In this document: in pieces, positions 62,601 to 64,000 of the stretch | How the letters are laid out: the number at the start of each line of letters is the position of its first letter | Numbering within the stretch: position 1 is the first letter of the stretch | Source of the DNA: Puffinus mauretanicus | Lineage: Eukaryota; Chordata; Aves; Procellariiformes; Procellariidae | Reading direction: 5' to 3' | DNA: 64,000 nt | NCBI GenBank assembly: GCA_023333565.1 | Contig: JAJKFH010001315.1 | Location: forward strand, 1,488,001 to 1,552,000 | Notes under the pieces: model-generated | What the model was told of the DNA's origin: nothing | Database searches by the model: none | What the model saw: the letters and a program-made list of their open reading frames with translations, nothing else | Position numbers and translations under genes: made by a program

Positions 62601-64000
62601 ACAGAAAAATACAATTGGAAAAGAAGCAGGCTGTCTGCCAGCAACCTTGATCTTGAGCCCACTAAAGTTAATCACAAATTCCTATCAACTTCTGTGGAAC
62701 AGGATCGGATGTTTGAATTATAAAGAGCTATGGGCTTAGAAAGGTAAGTACAAAATGCAAAAGTTTGTTCTAGCAACATTAACACAAGCAGCTAAATGCT
62801 ATATGCTATACGCTATAGCATTAACATATCTATTTTACACAACTGCCAGTTGTTTATAATATAAACCTGAAAATTTACTTTTCATTAACTTAACACCTAT
62901 TGCCAGAAAACAGCATAATTCTGGTACTGATGTCTCCATCACCTTCCTAGCAAAGCACAAATATTTTTAAAGAAGTAACACCCAATGTCAAATTTTCTAA
63001 AACTGAGATAGGCAAAAACATATAGTGATATTGGTCTATAGTGCATAGTGTCTGCACACAGAGAAGCTCAGCGGATGATTATGAAGCAAGATAGCACAAC
63101 GCTGGAAATGTCATATTGCATGTTTGCACTTGCCAAACCCAAGTGTACTATGATGGGCAATGTAAACATAAATCCAGACTTATAGGATACACAAACAAGC
63201 CTACTTATTCATAAAATTTCACGCACACCTGCTGTATCTGATATGGAAGTAATTAAAACTGTGTGAGGTACAGTGCAGACGTGCAGCATGATAGCAATAT
63301 TCTCTATAGTCATGACTGCATTATGACTTCCTATTTTAATGCTGTACATTGGAGAAGTGAAAAATCTTCATAAGCAATGCTGCATTTAAAAAAAAAAACA
63401 GCAAAGAGATAAAAGAGATCTACTGATCTTCATCTTTCAAAGAATATTCTAACATCAGCATTAGAATGGGAATATTAGAACTATTGTATCTGAACTATGT
63501 AAAGTACTCCTTCAGCAGTTTGAGCTAGCCATCTAGCATCTTGAATCTGTTTTCACCTCTCTGAAACAGTGATATACCTGTCCATATATTACAGTTCAAA
63601 TAGAGAATGTTTAATTCCATGGGTTCTTCCTTTTTTTGTAAAAATTATTTGCAAAGATATAAATTGATTAGCTTATAAAATCTTAAAAAAATACATTAAA
63701 TATTTGAAATTAGGCAGAAACAGATTAGTCTTCTGCCATATTTTCAGTTTGGAAACACCTGAAATATCAATGTTAGCTCCTCCCTGTTCTTTCAGGAGGA
63801 CTTGCTGCATAGACACTGTAAGCTATCATACCTTAACCAACGATGAAAGTCAATGAATCCATAGTTAATGCATCTTCTTCACAGTGTTAGTCCATGAGTT
63901 AAACTGGTATTAGCACGGCTAAAATGTGACAACAATTTTGAGAAGCAAGTGCAAAAACCTATTTCAGCTCAAGATGCTAAGCTAAACCTCTGGTTGTGGT
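56620..64000. other. NUCB2 5' intron or upstream flank
   Basis: No coding exon and no CpG island were seen, so the NUCB2 promoter is probably beyond the right edge. It contains the LINE remnant near 59.5-59.9 kb and a possible old repeat near 62640-62710. Confidence 0.55.
59490..59880 (-). mobile_element. Ancient CR1/L3-type LINE remnant
   Basis: Reads like the antisense 3' part of an old amniote CR1: a GGCAAGTAGTTCCACAGAT block, then TGACCCCCTAAGTTCTTGT, then TTCCCTGAATCTTTTCAAGT. This is the order seen in many reptile and bird copies. No ORF remains. Boundaries are approximate. Confidence 0.5.

Overview
This window is nuclear DNA from a bird. Three CR1 LINE fragments carry the avian-type 3' end, all genes are split by spliceosomal introns, and the protein products are vertebrate. 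No bacterial, organellar or intact viral unit was seen. Gene order and relative orientation match the human 11p15.1 block read backwards: ABCC8, KCNJ11, an NCR3LG1-position Ig locus, then NUCB2.

Layout. (1) About 3.9-15.4 kb, + strand: the last ten exons of ABCC8 (SUR1), from the end of the second transmembrane domain through nucleotide-binding domain 2 to the stop. Earlier exons lie off the left edge. (2) 15.5-20.8 kb: gene-free spacer. (3) 20.8-22.5 kb, + strand: a CpG island and the single-exon KCNJ11 gene (Kir6.2, 400 residues), preceded by a perfect 52-bp palindrome. (4) 22.6-30 kb: spacer with one CR1 copy. (5) 30.0-35.5 kb, - strand: Ig-superfamily remnants where mammals have NCR3LG1 (B7-H6). 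They comprise a damaged V exon, a transmembrane exon and three C-like pieces, and most of it looks pseudogenic. (6) 41.2-56.6 kb, - strand: twelve coding exons of NUCB2 (nucleobindin-2, the nesfatin-1 precursor), complete from signal peptide to C-terminus except for an apparent one-base frame break in the penultimate exon. (7) 56.6-64 kb: upstream flank or 5' intron of NUCB2 with old repeat remnants only.

How the genes work together. SUR1 and Kir6.2 are the two subunits of the pancreatic and neuronal K-ATP channel, which couples ATP/ADP ratio to membrane potential. They sit head-to-tail about 5.9 kb apart. NUCB2 is a secreted, Ca-binding protein whose N-terminus (nesfatin-1) is linked in mammals to appetite and insulin secretion. 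Its proximity is conserved synteny, and no direct functional link is shown by the sequence. The window is mostly an ordinary vertebrate locus. The items most worth checking are the palindrome, the long Kir6.2 turret, the GC-AG intron in ABCC8, the NUCB2 frame break, and the decayed Ig locus.
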